64,000 nt of DNA. Origin: Brevibacillus_H ginsengisoli. GTDB lineage: Bacteria > Bacillota > Bacilli > Brevibacillales > Brevibacillaceae. The notes beneath the pieces were generated by a model. It ran no database searches. It had not been told where the DNA came from and was given only the letters and a program-made list of their open reading frames with translations. Location of the stretch: assembly GCF_050113715.1 (NCBI RefSeq), contig NZ_JBNJQR010000003.1:124001-188000 (forward strand). Reading direction: 5' to 3'. A program made the translations under genes and the position numbers. Below, piece by piece: positions 49,854 through 57,465 of the stretch (positions are counted from its first letter, which is position 1; the number at the start of each line of letters is the position of its first letter).

Positions 49854-51281
49854 ATGGAACAAAAACAGATCTTTATCAATGGACAATGGGTGAAGACTAA
49901 CTCCTATATGGAACTAACTTCTCCTTATTCACACGAGGCAATCGCACTGGTTGCTCAGGCGGAAGAGCAAGAGACCGAAGACGCCATTCAAGCAGCGGTT
50001 CAAGCTAGCAAAATCATGGCGAAGATGCCAGCGCATGAGCGGGCCAGCATTCTAGAGAAAGCCGCATCGATTATGGAACAAAGAAAAGAAGAACTTACCC
50101 GAATCTTGGCTTTGGAAGCGGCGAAACCCGTGAAAACAGCTCGAGTTGAAATCAATCGGACGATCCAGACCTACAAATTTGCCGCCGAGGAAGCGAAACG
50201 GATTCACGGAGAAACGGTTCCAATGGATGCTGCTCCTGGCGGGGAAGGACGACTCGCCTTTATTTTGCGTAAGCCTATCGGTGTGATCGGTGCAATTACA
50301 CCGTTTAACTTCCCGTCCAACCTGGTCGCGCATAAAGTCGGTCCCGCGATTGCCGCAGGGAACTCCGTTGTCTTAAAACCAGCCAGTCAGACGCCGCTCT
50401 CTTCCTTGGCCTTAGCGGAGATCATGCACGAAGCAGGTCTTCCCGCCGGAGCGCTGAATGTCATCCCAGGCAAGGGAGCCGTTGTAGGAGAGAAGTTGGT
50501 GACGGATAAGCGGATTGCGGCCATTACCTTTACCGGAAGTCCGGAAGTGGGCATCGCGATGAAGAACAAGGCGGGTTTGAAGCGTGTTACCCTTGAGCTG
50601 GGATCTAATGCAGCCGTTATTATTGATAAAGGTGTGGAAATCACTAAGGCGCTTATTGATAGATGCATCACCGGCGCATTTTCTTTTAGCGGTCAAGTCT
50701 GTATTTCCATTCAGCGTGTCTACGTCCACGAGAGCTCCTATGAAGAATTCCGTGAGAAGTTTACGCGTGCGGCAACAGAATTGATCATAGGAGACCCTCT
50801 TGAGGAGTCAACGGATGTGTCTTCAGTGATCTCTACCAAAGAGGCAGACCGGATCTCTTCTTGGGTAGAGCATGCAATCGCGGAAGGAGCAACCCTTCTG
50901 ACAGGCGGGAAGAAGTTAGAAGGTAGTCTGTATCTGCCTACAGTGTTGGAGAATGTGAAGGAAGATTCCAAGGTATCTTGTCAAGAAGTGTTCGGACCAG
51001 TGGCCATCCTTGCTCCATTCTCTGCATTGGATGAAGCGATTGCCAAAGTAAATGATTCTCGCTACGGATTACAAGCGGGTATCTATACCAAAGATATCTC
51101 ATTAGCCCTGAAAGCGGCAGAAGAACTGGAAGTCGGCGGTGTGATGATCAATGATATTCCGACATTCCGTGTAGATAACATGCCGTATGGCGGTGTGAAA
51201 GAAAGTGGAATTGGTCGCGAAGGATTGAAATACGCGGTAGAAGAAATGACCGAGATGAAACTGATTATGATGAAGTTATAA
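49854..51281 (+). CDS. gabD: Aldehyde dehydrogenase, probable succinate-semialdehyde dehydrogenase
   Basis: 475 residues. ITPFNFPSNLVAHKVGPAIAAGNSVVLKPA (~145-175), FTGSPEVGIAMK, the Cys in FSFSGQVCISIQRVYV (~283) and EVFGPVAILAPF are intact. The Glu motif reads LELGSNAAVII, which is closer to lactaldehyde or sulfoacetaldehyde-type ALDHs than to classical GabD (LELGGHAP). Operon position after gabT argues for succinate or glutarate semialdehyde as substrate. So the class is certain and the substrate inferred. Confidence 0.85.
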   Translation: MEQKQIFINGQWVKTNSYMELTSPYSHEAIALVAQAEEQETEDAIQAAVQASKIMAKMPAHERASILEKAASIMEQRKEELTRILALEAAKPVKTARVEINRTIQTYKFAAEEAKRIHGETVPMDAAPGGEGRLAFILRKPIGVIGAITPFNFPSNLVAHKVGPAIAAGNSVVLKPASQTPLSSLALAEIMHEAGLPAGALNVIPGKGAVVGEKLVTDKRIAAITFTGSPEVGIAMKNKAGLKRVTLELGSNAAVIIDKGVEITKALIDRCITGAFSFSGQVCISIQRVYVHESSYEEFREKFTRAATELIIGDPLEESTDVSSVISTKEADRISSWVEHAIAEGATLLTGGKKLEGSLYLPTVLENVKEDSKVSCQEVFGPVAILAPFSALDEAIAKVNDSRYGLQAGIYTKDISLALKAAEELEVGGVMINDIPTFRVDNMPYGGVKESGIGREGLKYAVEEMTEMKLIMMKL

Positions 51282-51285
51282 AAAT

Positions 51286-51325
51286 GAGGCCTTTCCTGGC
51301 GAGTATCGCAGGGAAGGCCTCTTGT
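51286..51325 (+). terminator. Terminator of gabT-gabD
   Basis: GAGGCCTTTCCTG and CAGGGAAGGCCTC pair nearly perfectly across a short loop, followed by TTGTATTATT. It stands just before repeat copy B. Confidence 0.82.
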
Positions 51326-51331
51326 ATTATT

Positions 51332-51612
51332 GGAAAGTTCAATTGCTTTACAGCGGTAAAGTAATTGAACTTTCCTTCCATTCGCGTAAGCCCGCAATAG
51401 AAAAGACTTCGACCGCTTGCAGTCTCCTTGGGAGTGAAACTCAGCGAAGGAAAGGAGAAAGGGATAAAAGGCGCCACCCAACCCGAAGGGCGCGAAGCGT
51501 TTGGCGACTTCCTTTCGGATTGAGAGAGCGGACTTTTATACATCATTGCGAACTTCCATAGAGCGACGTTTCAGTCCTCCGATGAGAGGGGAAAAGGGGC
51601 GAAGTCTTTTCT
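51332..51612 (+). repeat. Dispersed structured repeat, copy B
   Basis: About 281 bases. Hairpin 51332-51375: GGAAAGTTCAATTGCTTTA / TAAAGTAATTGAACTTTCC with loop CAGCGG and one G-U. Compared with copy A, a T-A pair has become C-G on both arms, a compensatory change. Outer arms 51399-51411 and 51600-51612 (AGAAAAGACTTCG / CGAAGTCTTTTCT) are perfect; inner arms GAAAGG (51457) and CCTTTC (51511) pair. It shares long identical blocks with copy A (CGCGAAGCGTTTGGCGACT, GAGCGACGTTTCAGTCC). It fills the gap between gabD and the opposite-strand agmatinase gene, ending at the latter's stop codon. Confidence 0.85.
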
Positions 51613-52553
51613 CATCGTAGGAGTTTTTTCATATTTAATGCGACCAGGCTGGAAAATTCATGAATTAAGGTGGCAGCCAGTAAGGAAGTGATTTGTGTCG
51701 GATCATAGGATGGAAGAACCTCTACCAAATCAAAGCCAATGTAATTAAGGTCAGTCAGTGAACGGACGAGTGCAAGCGTGTCTGTGCTGCTAAAGCCGCC
51801 AACCTCTGGTGTGCCAGTTCCCGGGGCAAAAGCTGGATCAACAAAATCAATATCAAAAGTCAAAAAACAGGGAGTATCCCGAATGGTATCCTTTACCTGT
51901 TTCATGACGTCAGCAAATCCACGTTGCCTAAGCTCTTGGGAGGTGATGACGTTATAGCCTAGCTCATTGCTTGCCTCCAGATCACCAGGATGATTTAACG
52001 TCCCTCTTATACCGATTTGAAAAACTTTGCTCGGCTGTAAGAGCCCTTCTTCATGTGCGCGAATAAAGGGTGAGCCATGCCAATACTTTTCTTCGTAGTA
52101 CGTATCCCAGGTATCGGTATGGGAATCAAATTGGATCAGGGCAACCGGTCCATAAATCTTGGAGGCCGCTCGCAAACTGGCTAGCGTGATGGAGTGGTCA
52201 CCTCCTAATCCGATCGGAACAATCCCTTTATGCATGAAATCAAGAATGGTTTTCTCGATTGTCTCATAGCTTCGGTGGATATTATGGGGAATAACGGGAA
52301 CGTCTCCGATATCGATAGCGCGAGTTTCTTCAAATGGGTACACCTGATGGATCGGATGATAAGGAAATAAAGTCATAGACGCTTGCCGAATGGCTTGGGG
52401 AGCGAACCGTGCGCCTACACGAAAAGAAACGGCCGTATCAAATGGAATTCCAACAATGGCAAGCTTAGCGTTATCCCTAACAGCGGGGAGTCGCATAAAT
52501 GAACCCGTCGAACAAAACTCTGGCTTGATATCTGGAGAAAGTGGATATTGCAT
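51612..52553 (-). CDS. speB: Ureohydrolase, probable agmatinase
   Basis: 313 residues, arginase/agmatinase family, binuclear Mn. Metal motifs: GLGGDHSIT (~125), QFDSHTDTWD (~150; the family more often has DAHxD) and FDIDFVDPAFAPGTGTPE (~230). FRVGARFAPQAIRQAS is the agmatinase-type N-terminal motif. It would make putrescine plus urea from agmatine; guanidinobutyrase (giving GABA) is an alternative that also fits this locus. AAAGGAGG precedes the ATG. It follows the second lipoyl-like gene by 21 bases. Confidence 0.85.
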   Translation of the reverse strand: MQYPLSPDIKPEFCSTGSFMRLPAVRDNAKLAIVGIPFDTAVSFRVGARFAPQAIRQASMTLFPYHPIHQVYPFEETRAIDIGDVPVIPHNIHRSYETIEKTILDFMHKGIVPIGLGGDHSITLASLRAASKIYGPVALIQFDSHTDTWDTYYEEKYWHGSPFIRAHEEGLLQPSKVFQIGIRGTLNHPGDLEASNELGYNVITSQELRQRGFADVMKQVKDTIRDTPCFLTFDIDFVDPAFAPGTGTPEVGGFSSTDTLALVRSLTDLNYIGFDLVEVLPSYDPTQITSLLAATLIHEFSSLVALNMKKLLR

Positions 52554-52574
52554 TGGATTTGCCTCCTTTCCTCT

Positions 52575-52832
52575 TTAATCGCTCCCAAGGCATATTTCAT
52601 GAAGTTTTTCCTCCAATGTTGCAAGGGTAGTCTCCGGTTCTATAACAGATCCTTCTGTAATTTCAAGGGAAACGAGTTGTCCGCTAAAGGAAGAGCAGAT
52701 TTCTACCGGCTGACCATCACCATTTTGAATGACAGCAAGGACATCGCCTTCAAATATGTAATGGTCCGCTTGAGGAATCACTTTTTGCACAGTTCCTTTC
52801 CACGGGCTCGTAATCTCAAATGTAACAACCAT
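52575..52832 (-). CDS. Stand-alone lipoyl/biotinyl-like domain protein lacking the acceptor lysine (2)
   Basis: 85 residues from the ATG at 52832, which has GGGAGG 7 bases upstream; two in-frame starts further up overlap that site. FEITSPWKGTVQKVIPQADHYIFEGDVLAVI, then NGDGQPVEI in place of the lysine turn, then SSFSGQLVSLEITEGSVIEPETTLATL makes a complete hammerhead fold. It is the same length as the protein at 46316 and similar in layout. It is first in a sigma-54-driven unit with the agmatinase gene. Role unknown; possibly a sensor or a structural subunit. Confidence 0.78.
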   Translation of the reverse strand: MVVTFEITSPWKGTVQKVIPQADHYIFEGDVLAVIQNGDGQPVEICSSFSGQLVSLEITEGSVIEPETTLATLEEKLHEICLGSD

Positions 52833-52868
52833 TTTCATTCCTCCCAAACTTCCTTTCTAACAGGTATA

Positions 52869-52885
52869 TGCAGGGACTATGCCAA
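52869..52885 (-). promoter_or_regulatory. Sigma-54 promoter of the lipoyl-like/speB operon
   Basis: On the - strand TTGGCATAGTCCCTGCA keeps the GG-N10-GC core; the -12 box is CTGCA instead of TTGCA. The start point would lie near 52858, about 25 bases before the ATG. Confidence 0.72.
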
Positions 52886-52954
52886 CAGAAGGGAGCGGGA
52901 AAAAGGGAGGAAAGACCAAGTTAACCTCTTGGATTATTCAAAATTTCAAGGGTT

Positions 52955-52968
52955 ATGCATTTTTGCAT
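52955..52968. promoter_or_regulatory. Shared activator-binding site between speB operon and glutamate dehydrogenase gene
   Basis: ATGCATTTTTGCAT is the most symmetric copy of the regulon site. It lies 54 bases from the glutamate dehydrogenase -24 box (+ strand) and 70 bases from the speB-side -24 box (- strand). Confidence 0.7.
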
Positions 52969-53021
52969 GATTGCTTGATGCAGTTTGCCATATTGCCTAC
53001 GGAAATCAGCATCATACTATA

Positions 53022-53039
53022 CTGGCATCAAAATTGCTT
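53022..53039 (+). promoter_or_regulatory. Sigma-54 promoter of the glutamate dehydrogenase gene
   Basis: CTGGCATCAAAATTGCTT has GG-N10-GC spacing with a good -12 box. The start point would be near 53049, 30 bases before the ATG at 53079. Confidence 0.88.
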
Positions 53040-53078
53040 CAACTCACCTGCAAAGAAAAACAAAGGGGTGTAGCGATT

Positions 53079-54365
53079 ATGACGACAGGTTTGCAACACA
53101 ATGTACAAAGGGAAGTAGAAGAGGAAAATCCTTTAACGGCTTTTCAGATGTTACTGAGAAAAGCGACGGACATTCTTCGTTATCCGTCAGAAGTGTACGA
53201 GTTTTTAAAAGAACCGATGCGTTTTTTGGAGGTTCATTTTCCGGTTCGAATGGATGATGGAAGCACGCGGATTTTTACAGGGTATCGCGCTCAACACAAT
53301 GATTCTGTAGGGCCGACAAAAGGAGGAATTCGTTTTCATCCGGAAGTTACAGCGGATGAAGTGAAAGCGCTTTCTGGGTGGATGAGTTTGAAGTGCGGGA
53401 TTTCTGACCTTCCTTACGGGGGTGGAAAAGGCGGAGTTATTTGCAATCCCCAAGCGTTATCGATGACAGAACTTGAGCGAGTCAGTCGTGGATATGTGCG
53501 GGCCGTCAGCCAAATTGTAGGACCAAGTAAAGACATTCCCGCTCCGGACGTTTTCACGAATGCTCAAATTATGGCATGGATGTTAGATGAATATGATCAT
53601 ATCCGTGAATTTGATTCGCCCAACTTTATCACAGGGAAGCCAATTGCTTTGGGTGGGTCGCTCGGTCGAGAAACCGCTACATCCAAAGGAGTGCTGCACG
53701 TTCTGGAATTAGCCTGCAAGGAGAAGCGGTTGGATTTACAACAACTTCGCGTGATTGTCCAAGGGTTCGGAAATGTGGGCAGCTATTTAGCCAAAATGCT
53801 TTATGATAAAGGGGCCAAAGTTATTGGTATTTCGGATGTGTACGGTGCCATCTACGATGAACGTGGCTTGGATATTCCTTCGCTCATGGAACGCAGAGAC
53901 TCATTCGGAGCGGTAACCCATTTGTTTGCGAATAAAATAACAAACCAGGAATTGTTGGAAAAGGAATGCGATGTGCTGGTGCCAGCGGCCTTGGGTAACC
54001 AAATAACTGGAGAGAATGCGGATCGGATCAAGTGTAAAATTGTGGTAGAGGCAGCCAATGGTCCTACGACAACCGAGGCTCATGAGATACTAAGTGAGCG
54101 CGGAATTATGGTTGTTCCCGACGTTTTGGCCAATTCGGGCGGTGTTGTGGTTTCTTACTTTGAGTGGGTACAGAATAATCAAGGCTTTTATTGGACAGAG
54201 AGGGATGTAGCAGAGAAATTACAGCAGAAAATGGAGCAAGGCTTTGCAAAAGTGTTGGAAACTTCCGTTAGATATCAGGTTGATTTACGGACAGCAGCTT
54301 ACGTGGTCGGAGTCAGAAGATTGGCTGAGGCGTCGTTTTATCGGGGCTGGATTCAACTAAACTGA
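53079..54365 (+). CDS. gdhA: NAD-type glutamate dehydrogenase (RocG/GudB-like)
   Basis: 428 residues, the length of B. subtilis RocG/GudB. FTGYRAQHNDSVGPTKGGIRFHP, LKCGISDLPYGGGKGG (catalytic Lys region ~125), RDIPAPDV-like KDIPAPDVFTNAQIM and VQGFGNVGSYLAK (nucleotide loop) are intact. It returns 2-oxoglutarate and ammonia from the glutamate made by the two transaminases here. The start is ATG 53079 behind AAAGGGGTG; the open frame from 52971 crosses the promoter. SigL control of rocG in B. subtilis is a close parallel. Confidence 0.93.
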   Translation: MTTGLQHNVQREVEEENPLTAFQMLLRKATDILRYPSEVYEFLKEPMRFLEVHFPVRMDDGSTRIFTGYRAQHNDSVGPTKGGIRFHPEVTADEVKALSGWMSLKCGISDLPYGGGKGGVICNPQALSMTELERVSRGYVRAVSQIVGPSKDIPAPDVFTNAQIMAWMLDEYDHIREFDSPNFITGKPIALGGSLGRETATSKGVLHVLELACKEKRLDLQQLRVIVQGFGNVGSYLAKMLYDKGAKVIGISDVYGAIYDERGLDIPSLMERRDSFGAVTHLFANKITNQELLEKECDVLVPAALGNQITGENADRIKCKIVVEAANGPTTTEAHEILSERGIMVVPDVLANSGGVVVSYFEWVQNNQGFYWTERDVAEKLQQKMEQGFAKVLETSVRYQVDLRTAAYVVGVRRLAEASFYRGWIQLN

Positions 54366-54479
54366 TTGATTGAGCTGAAAAAATAGGAGCGGGCACGCTT
54401 AAACTATAGGTGAATGTCCGTTTCGGGCGGTCAGATCAAAAACATAGTATAGTATGCCTACAGGACGAGGCAAAACAGT

Positions 54480-54517
54480 CAGCCATCTTTGGGATGTTAC
54501 CAAGGATGGCTTTTTAA
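54480..54517. terminator. Terminator between gdhA and the convergent TIGR02206 gene
   Basis: AGCCATC and GATGGCT, extended by TTTGG/CCAAG, form a stem around GATGTTA followed by TTTTT; the other strand has weaker flanking T. It lies 115 bases past gdhA. Confidence 0.82.
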
Positions 54518-54522
54518 TTGGA

Positions 54523-55284
54523 TCAAATATCGAGTGAATGTTCGGATGACTTTGATGATTTGAGTGGTTTGAACATTCTGGAGATGACGAAGGGCAAATA
54601 AAGCAAGAAGAATATCACGACGGCAACCACTTCAAGTGAGAGGATGTACCAAGGATAAGGCCCCAAGTAATCGATCAAGCTGGGATTGCCAGGCTTATGG
54701 GATACGAACATATAATTGCCGCCTGTCCCTTTATTTACAATCAAGGCAACCACTAGCAATCCATTAAGAAGGCCCATCGTTTTCCAAATGGAAACAAGCG
54801 TCGGTTGGTATTGCTTTACCCAAGTCATGTACAGGCTGGCCCAGATGATCGCAGCATGCGCAATAAAAAAATGAAAGAATCGCACATGTGGAAACGGATA
54901 AAACAATTCGGGAGTAAACATTGCCGATGCTGCGCCGCCAAGCCCAATAAAGTAGGTAATCTCAAATAGACGATAACTATTCGTTAACAACATCCAGATG
55001 GAAAACAATAAGGACACGCTGCATAGCTGTAACGGCAACGTATAGGCGGACGACCAATATCCGGTCCAGAGGTGCCAGAGTTGGAAGAAGATCTCCGTTA
55101 ATAGTAAGAGTCCCGCAAGTATATACCGAACAAGACGATCCGTAATAGTCTCTTGCAATCTCTTACGGAAGAGATAAATCAGAATGGAAACAGCTAGGCA
55201 TACCGCTAGTGCAACGAGATGCGGCAGAGAAAATAGCCGAAACGGCTCTCCGGTAAGTTCATAGGAAAAGAAGCGTAGCTCCAT
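54523..55284 (-). CDS. TIGR02206 (YwaF-like) integral membrane protein
   Basis: 253 residues with about 7 hydrophobic segments. LPLQLCSVSLLFSIW, ITYFIGLGGAASAMFTPEL, HFFIAHAAIIWASLYMTW and GTGGNYMFVSHKPGNPSLIDYLGPYPWYIL are characteristic of the YwaF/TIGR02206 family of unknown function. It is followed on the same strand by nothing else; a small membrane protein gene lies upstream with a 45-base gap. Confidence 0.87.
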   Translation of the reverse strand: MELRFFSYELTGEPFRLFSLPHLVALAVCLAVSILIYLFRKRLQETITDRLVRYILAGLLLLTEIFFQLWHLWTGYWSSAYTLPLQLCSVSLLFSIWMLLTNSYRLFEITYFIGLGGAASAMFTPELFYPFPHVRFFHFFIAHAAIIWASLYMTWVKQYQPTLVSIWKTMGLLNGLLVVALIVNKGTGGNYMFVSHKPGNPSLIDYLGPYPWYILSLEVVAVVIFFLLYLPFVISRMFKPLKSSKSSEHSLDI

Positions 55285-55329
55285 TGGAATGTCCTCCTTG
55301 GCTTATTCACTTTCTTCGTTGAAAAGTGG

Positions 55330-55545
55330 TCACCGTTTAAGTTGGGAATAGTCGTAATCGTCGTTGATTCCTTGTTTATGTAAATAGACAGAATTTTTTA
55401 CACGGTAATATTGTCCCATCACGGTTAGGAAAGCCACGAAAAAGAGGATGATCCCATAGGCAAGCATAAATCTGTCGGTGGAAAAGCAGAAAACAATCGT
55501 TGCCAGTGCAAGAGTAATCAAGGCATAAAGAATTTTCTTCATCAT
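55330..55545 (-). CDS. Small two-TM membrane protein
   Basis: 71 residues with two hydrophobic helices (ILYALITLALATIVFCF and MLAYGIILFFVAFLTVM) and a polar C-terminus ending YDYSQLKR. No family recognised. The ATG at 55545 has GGAGG 8 bases upstream. Possibly co-transcribed with the TIGR02206 gene. Confidence 0.7.
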   Translation of the reverse strand: MMKKILYALITLALATIVFCFSTDRFMLAYGIILFFVAFLTVMGQYYRVKNSVYLHKQGINDDYDYSQLKR

Positions 55546-55652
55546 CAAAAGGACCTCCGCTTAAGTTTGAGTAAACGCCAACCTGTCACCTAATATATGG
55601 TAATATAAGTAAGGCGGTTTGTTTAGTTTTTTTCAAGGGGTGATTGATCTTG

Positions 55653-55931
55653 ATGACCTTTACAGAAGCTCAGATCTATACGAACTTTGTCGTGCTTGAA
55701 CCAACGGATCTTCCGGAAGCTTCCAGGGTGTCGAGTTTTAGCGTCCGAAAAGAGACCGAGCAAATCCGTTCTTCCATTCGTTTTGAAGTCGCGGATGAGA
55801 GCAGAGTGTATCAACAGCATGACTATTATGTACATATTCGGGCCAATCATCGACTGACGGAAGAGCAGGTGCTTAATCTGATGCGACAGATGATCGTTAC
55901 TTCTGCTTTGAGTTCAAAACCTCATGAATGA
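55653..55931 (+). CDS. Small hypothetical protein
   Basis: 92 residues, soluble, no recognised family (TEAQIYTNFVVLEPTDLPE, then VYQQHDYYVHIRANHRLTEE). The ATG at 55653 is 10 bases past AAGGGGTG; the TTG at 55644 is too close. Its last 35 bases overlap the convergent gene ending at 55897, which is tight but common for small genes. Confidence 0.6.
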   Translation: MTFTEAQIYTNFVVLEPTDLPEASRVSSFSVRKETEQIRSSIRFEVADESRVYQQHDYYVHIRANHRLTEEQVLNLMRQMIVTSALSSKPHE

Positions 55932-56307
55932 TTTGGGCAATTTCAGGACTCTCGATAAAATAGGCGATAGTACGTGATTGAGAATTATCCCTGCGCTGCA
56001 CTTCTGGTCTTGTCCCGCATCCGCCTAACGAGATTCTTTGTCCGTTTTTCAAATTGATAAAGGCATGACAACCATATGTTGGTCCTGCAAACTCGTCGTT
56101 ATCGTCGACGAATTTGGCTGAGTTGAATGCTTCAACCGTGGCGAGCTGTTGTTCTTTGGTAAAAGTAAACTCACCTTTTAACTCATCCCATACAGTTACA
56201 CTGGCAACCTGTTCGATTGGAATTTTCGTATGATAAAGGGATGCTTTTTGAATAAAAACACCAACAATCAGAACAACTAGAACAGTAACCACTACTAACT
56301 TCTTCAC
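55897..56307 (-). CDS. Hypothetical protein with N-terminal membrane anchor
   Basis: 136 residues from a GTG at 56307 (AGGAG 8 bases upstream; another GTG at 56316 overlaps it). The N-terminus MKKLVVVTVLVVLIVGVFI is a signal anchor; the rest is an extracytoplasmic domain with GPTYGCHAFINLKNGQRISLGGCGTRPEV, in which two Cys could form a disulfide. No family recognised. Confidence 0.65.
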   Translation of the reverse strand: MKKLVVVTVLVVLIVGVFIQKASLYHTKIPIEQVASVTVWDELKGEFTFTKEQQLATVEAFNSAKFVDDNDEFAGPTYGCHAFINLKNGQRISLGGCGTRPEVQRRDNSQSRTIAYFIESPEIAQIIHEVLNSKQK

Positions 56308-56428
56308 GACGAACACTCCTGTTATGTGAAAATTAGGAATTTTTCTCTTTTAATTATTCAAGCTAGTAGGCTCTCTCTCCTTTGTGAATACACCGCCAAT
56401 CACTGGTGAAAACTGGTGGTAAAACACA

Positions 56429-56797
56429 ATGGAGGTGTTCATTATTCAAGGCTTTATTATGAAAGTCATTTTGGTTCCAGTCCTTTTGGTATTATCTGAT
56501 TATGTATTTCCCAATTTGAATTACGGCAACTTGACGCAGGCGGTACTCACGGGTCTTGTGATTGCGGTAATAGGTCAGTTAATGGAAGTCATGCTCCTTC
56601 ACAAAGGGACCGTGTTTACGAGTACCGTACTTGATTTTTTCGTATCCTTTCTTGTGATTTACCTTAGTCAATTCGTCTTGGCTGGCACTCGAATTACATT
56701 AGTCGGCGCATTTATGGCTGCACTCGTCATAGGAGTCGTTGAGCATGTCGAACATATCTGGCTTGTCCAAAGTGGACGCACGGAGAAAGGACAATAA
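56429..56797 (+). CDS. DUF2512 (YndM-like) membrane protein
   Basis: 122 residues with four hydrophobic segments. The layout (IMKVILVPVLLVLSDYVFP, TGLVIAVIGQLMEVMLL, FVSFLVIYLSQFVLAG, GVVEHVEHIWLV) matches the DUF2512 family of Bacillales. The ATG at 56429 has GGTGG 8 bases upstream; GGAGGTG lies inside the first codons, so a later non-ATG start is possible. Function unknown. Confidence 0.75.
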   Translation: MEVFIIQGFIMKVILVPVLLVLSDYVFPNLNYGNLTQAVLTGLVIAVIGQLMEVMLLHKGTVFTSTVLDFFVSFLVIYLSQFVLAGTRITLVGAFMAALVIGVVEHVEHIWLVQSGRTEKGQ

Positions 56798-56843
56798 TCG
56801 TCTGGACATGAAACTATTCGTTAAGCGGGTGGTTTAAATTTTT

Positions 56844-57106
56844 AAAAAGTTTATCTGCTTTACATTGGTAAAGCAGTTAAACTTTTTTTCTTTTCGTGTA
56901 AACCTGCTGTAGAAAAGACTTCGTCACTGGAGACTCATTTTAAGCGAAACAAAGCGCAGAGAACGAAGGAAGGGAAAGAGTCGGCATTCTTTACGTCAAT
57001 GAGAAGCGAAGTGATTTTCTTGTCGACTCCCTTCCGTAGTGAACGAAGCGGACAGTATATGCTACAAGCGAGCTTAAACAGAGCGTAGAGGGACGAAGTC
57101 TTTTCT
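56844..57106 (+). repeat. Dispersed structured repeat, copy C (diverged)
   Basis: About 263 bases. Hairpin 56844-56887: AAAAAGTTTATCTGCTTTA / TAAAGCAGTTAAACTTTTT, loop CATTGG (loop pattern CA-N2-GG in all copies). Outer arms 56911-56925 and 57092-57106 (AGAAAAGACTTCGTC / GACGAAGTCTTTTCT) are perfect. Inner arms GGAAGGG...GAGTCG and CGACTCCCTTCC pair fully where copy A has GAAAGGG/CCCTTTC, another compensatory change. The primary sequence inside has diverged strongly while the pairing is kept. It fills the gap between the DUF2512 gene and the zinc-ribbon gene. Confidence 0.8.
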
Positions 57107-57264
57107 TAGCGCTCACATTGTCATGAATTGTCGGAGCATAGGAAGAATAAGTGCAGAATATTCTTTATTACAGAATAGCGTATTGTCCAGCGCATCCACC
57201 CTTGATTGGACAACACATGTTGAATAGGCCACAGCAAATTTTACCTTGAAAGGACTGAGAAAGA

Positions 57265-57459
57265 ATGGTGGTTTCCCCATGCTGTGGCGCCCCGGTGAAA
57301 ATGGCCAAACGGCCTGATCACCCTCTCGTGTATGATGACACCTATGATTTTCAGACGTCTGTTTACTTCTGTACGATGTGTGGCAAGGAATTGGTTCAGT
57401 CTCCCGTTTCAGATCCAACGATGCGAGAAAATTCGGTGGATAAGGAAAATTTGATGTAG
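57265..57459 (+). CDS. Small zinc-ribbon-like protein upstream of the fumarate reductase operon
   Basis: 64 residues. PCCGAP near the N-terminus and FCTMCGKEL (~36) give a CC...CxxC arrangement that could bind one zinc. It ends 6 bases before the cytochrome b gene, so it is likely the first gene of that operon; AAAGGA precedes the ATG. Function unknown. Confidence 0.65.
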   Translation: MVVSPCCGAPVKMAKRPDHPLVYDDTYDFQTSVYFCTMCGKELVQSPVSDPTMRENSVDKENLM

Positions 57460-57465
57460 AGGAGA

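Noticed and set aside
51083..51546. - strand ORFs of 132 and 93 codons across gabD's end and repeat copy B
   Set aside because: They overlap a real gene and a structured repeat, have no family likeness and no convincing ribosome site.
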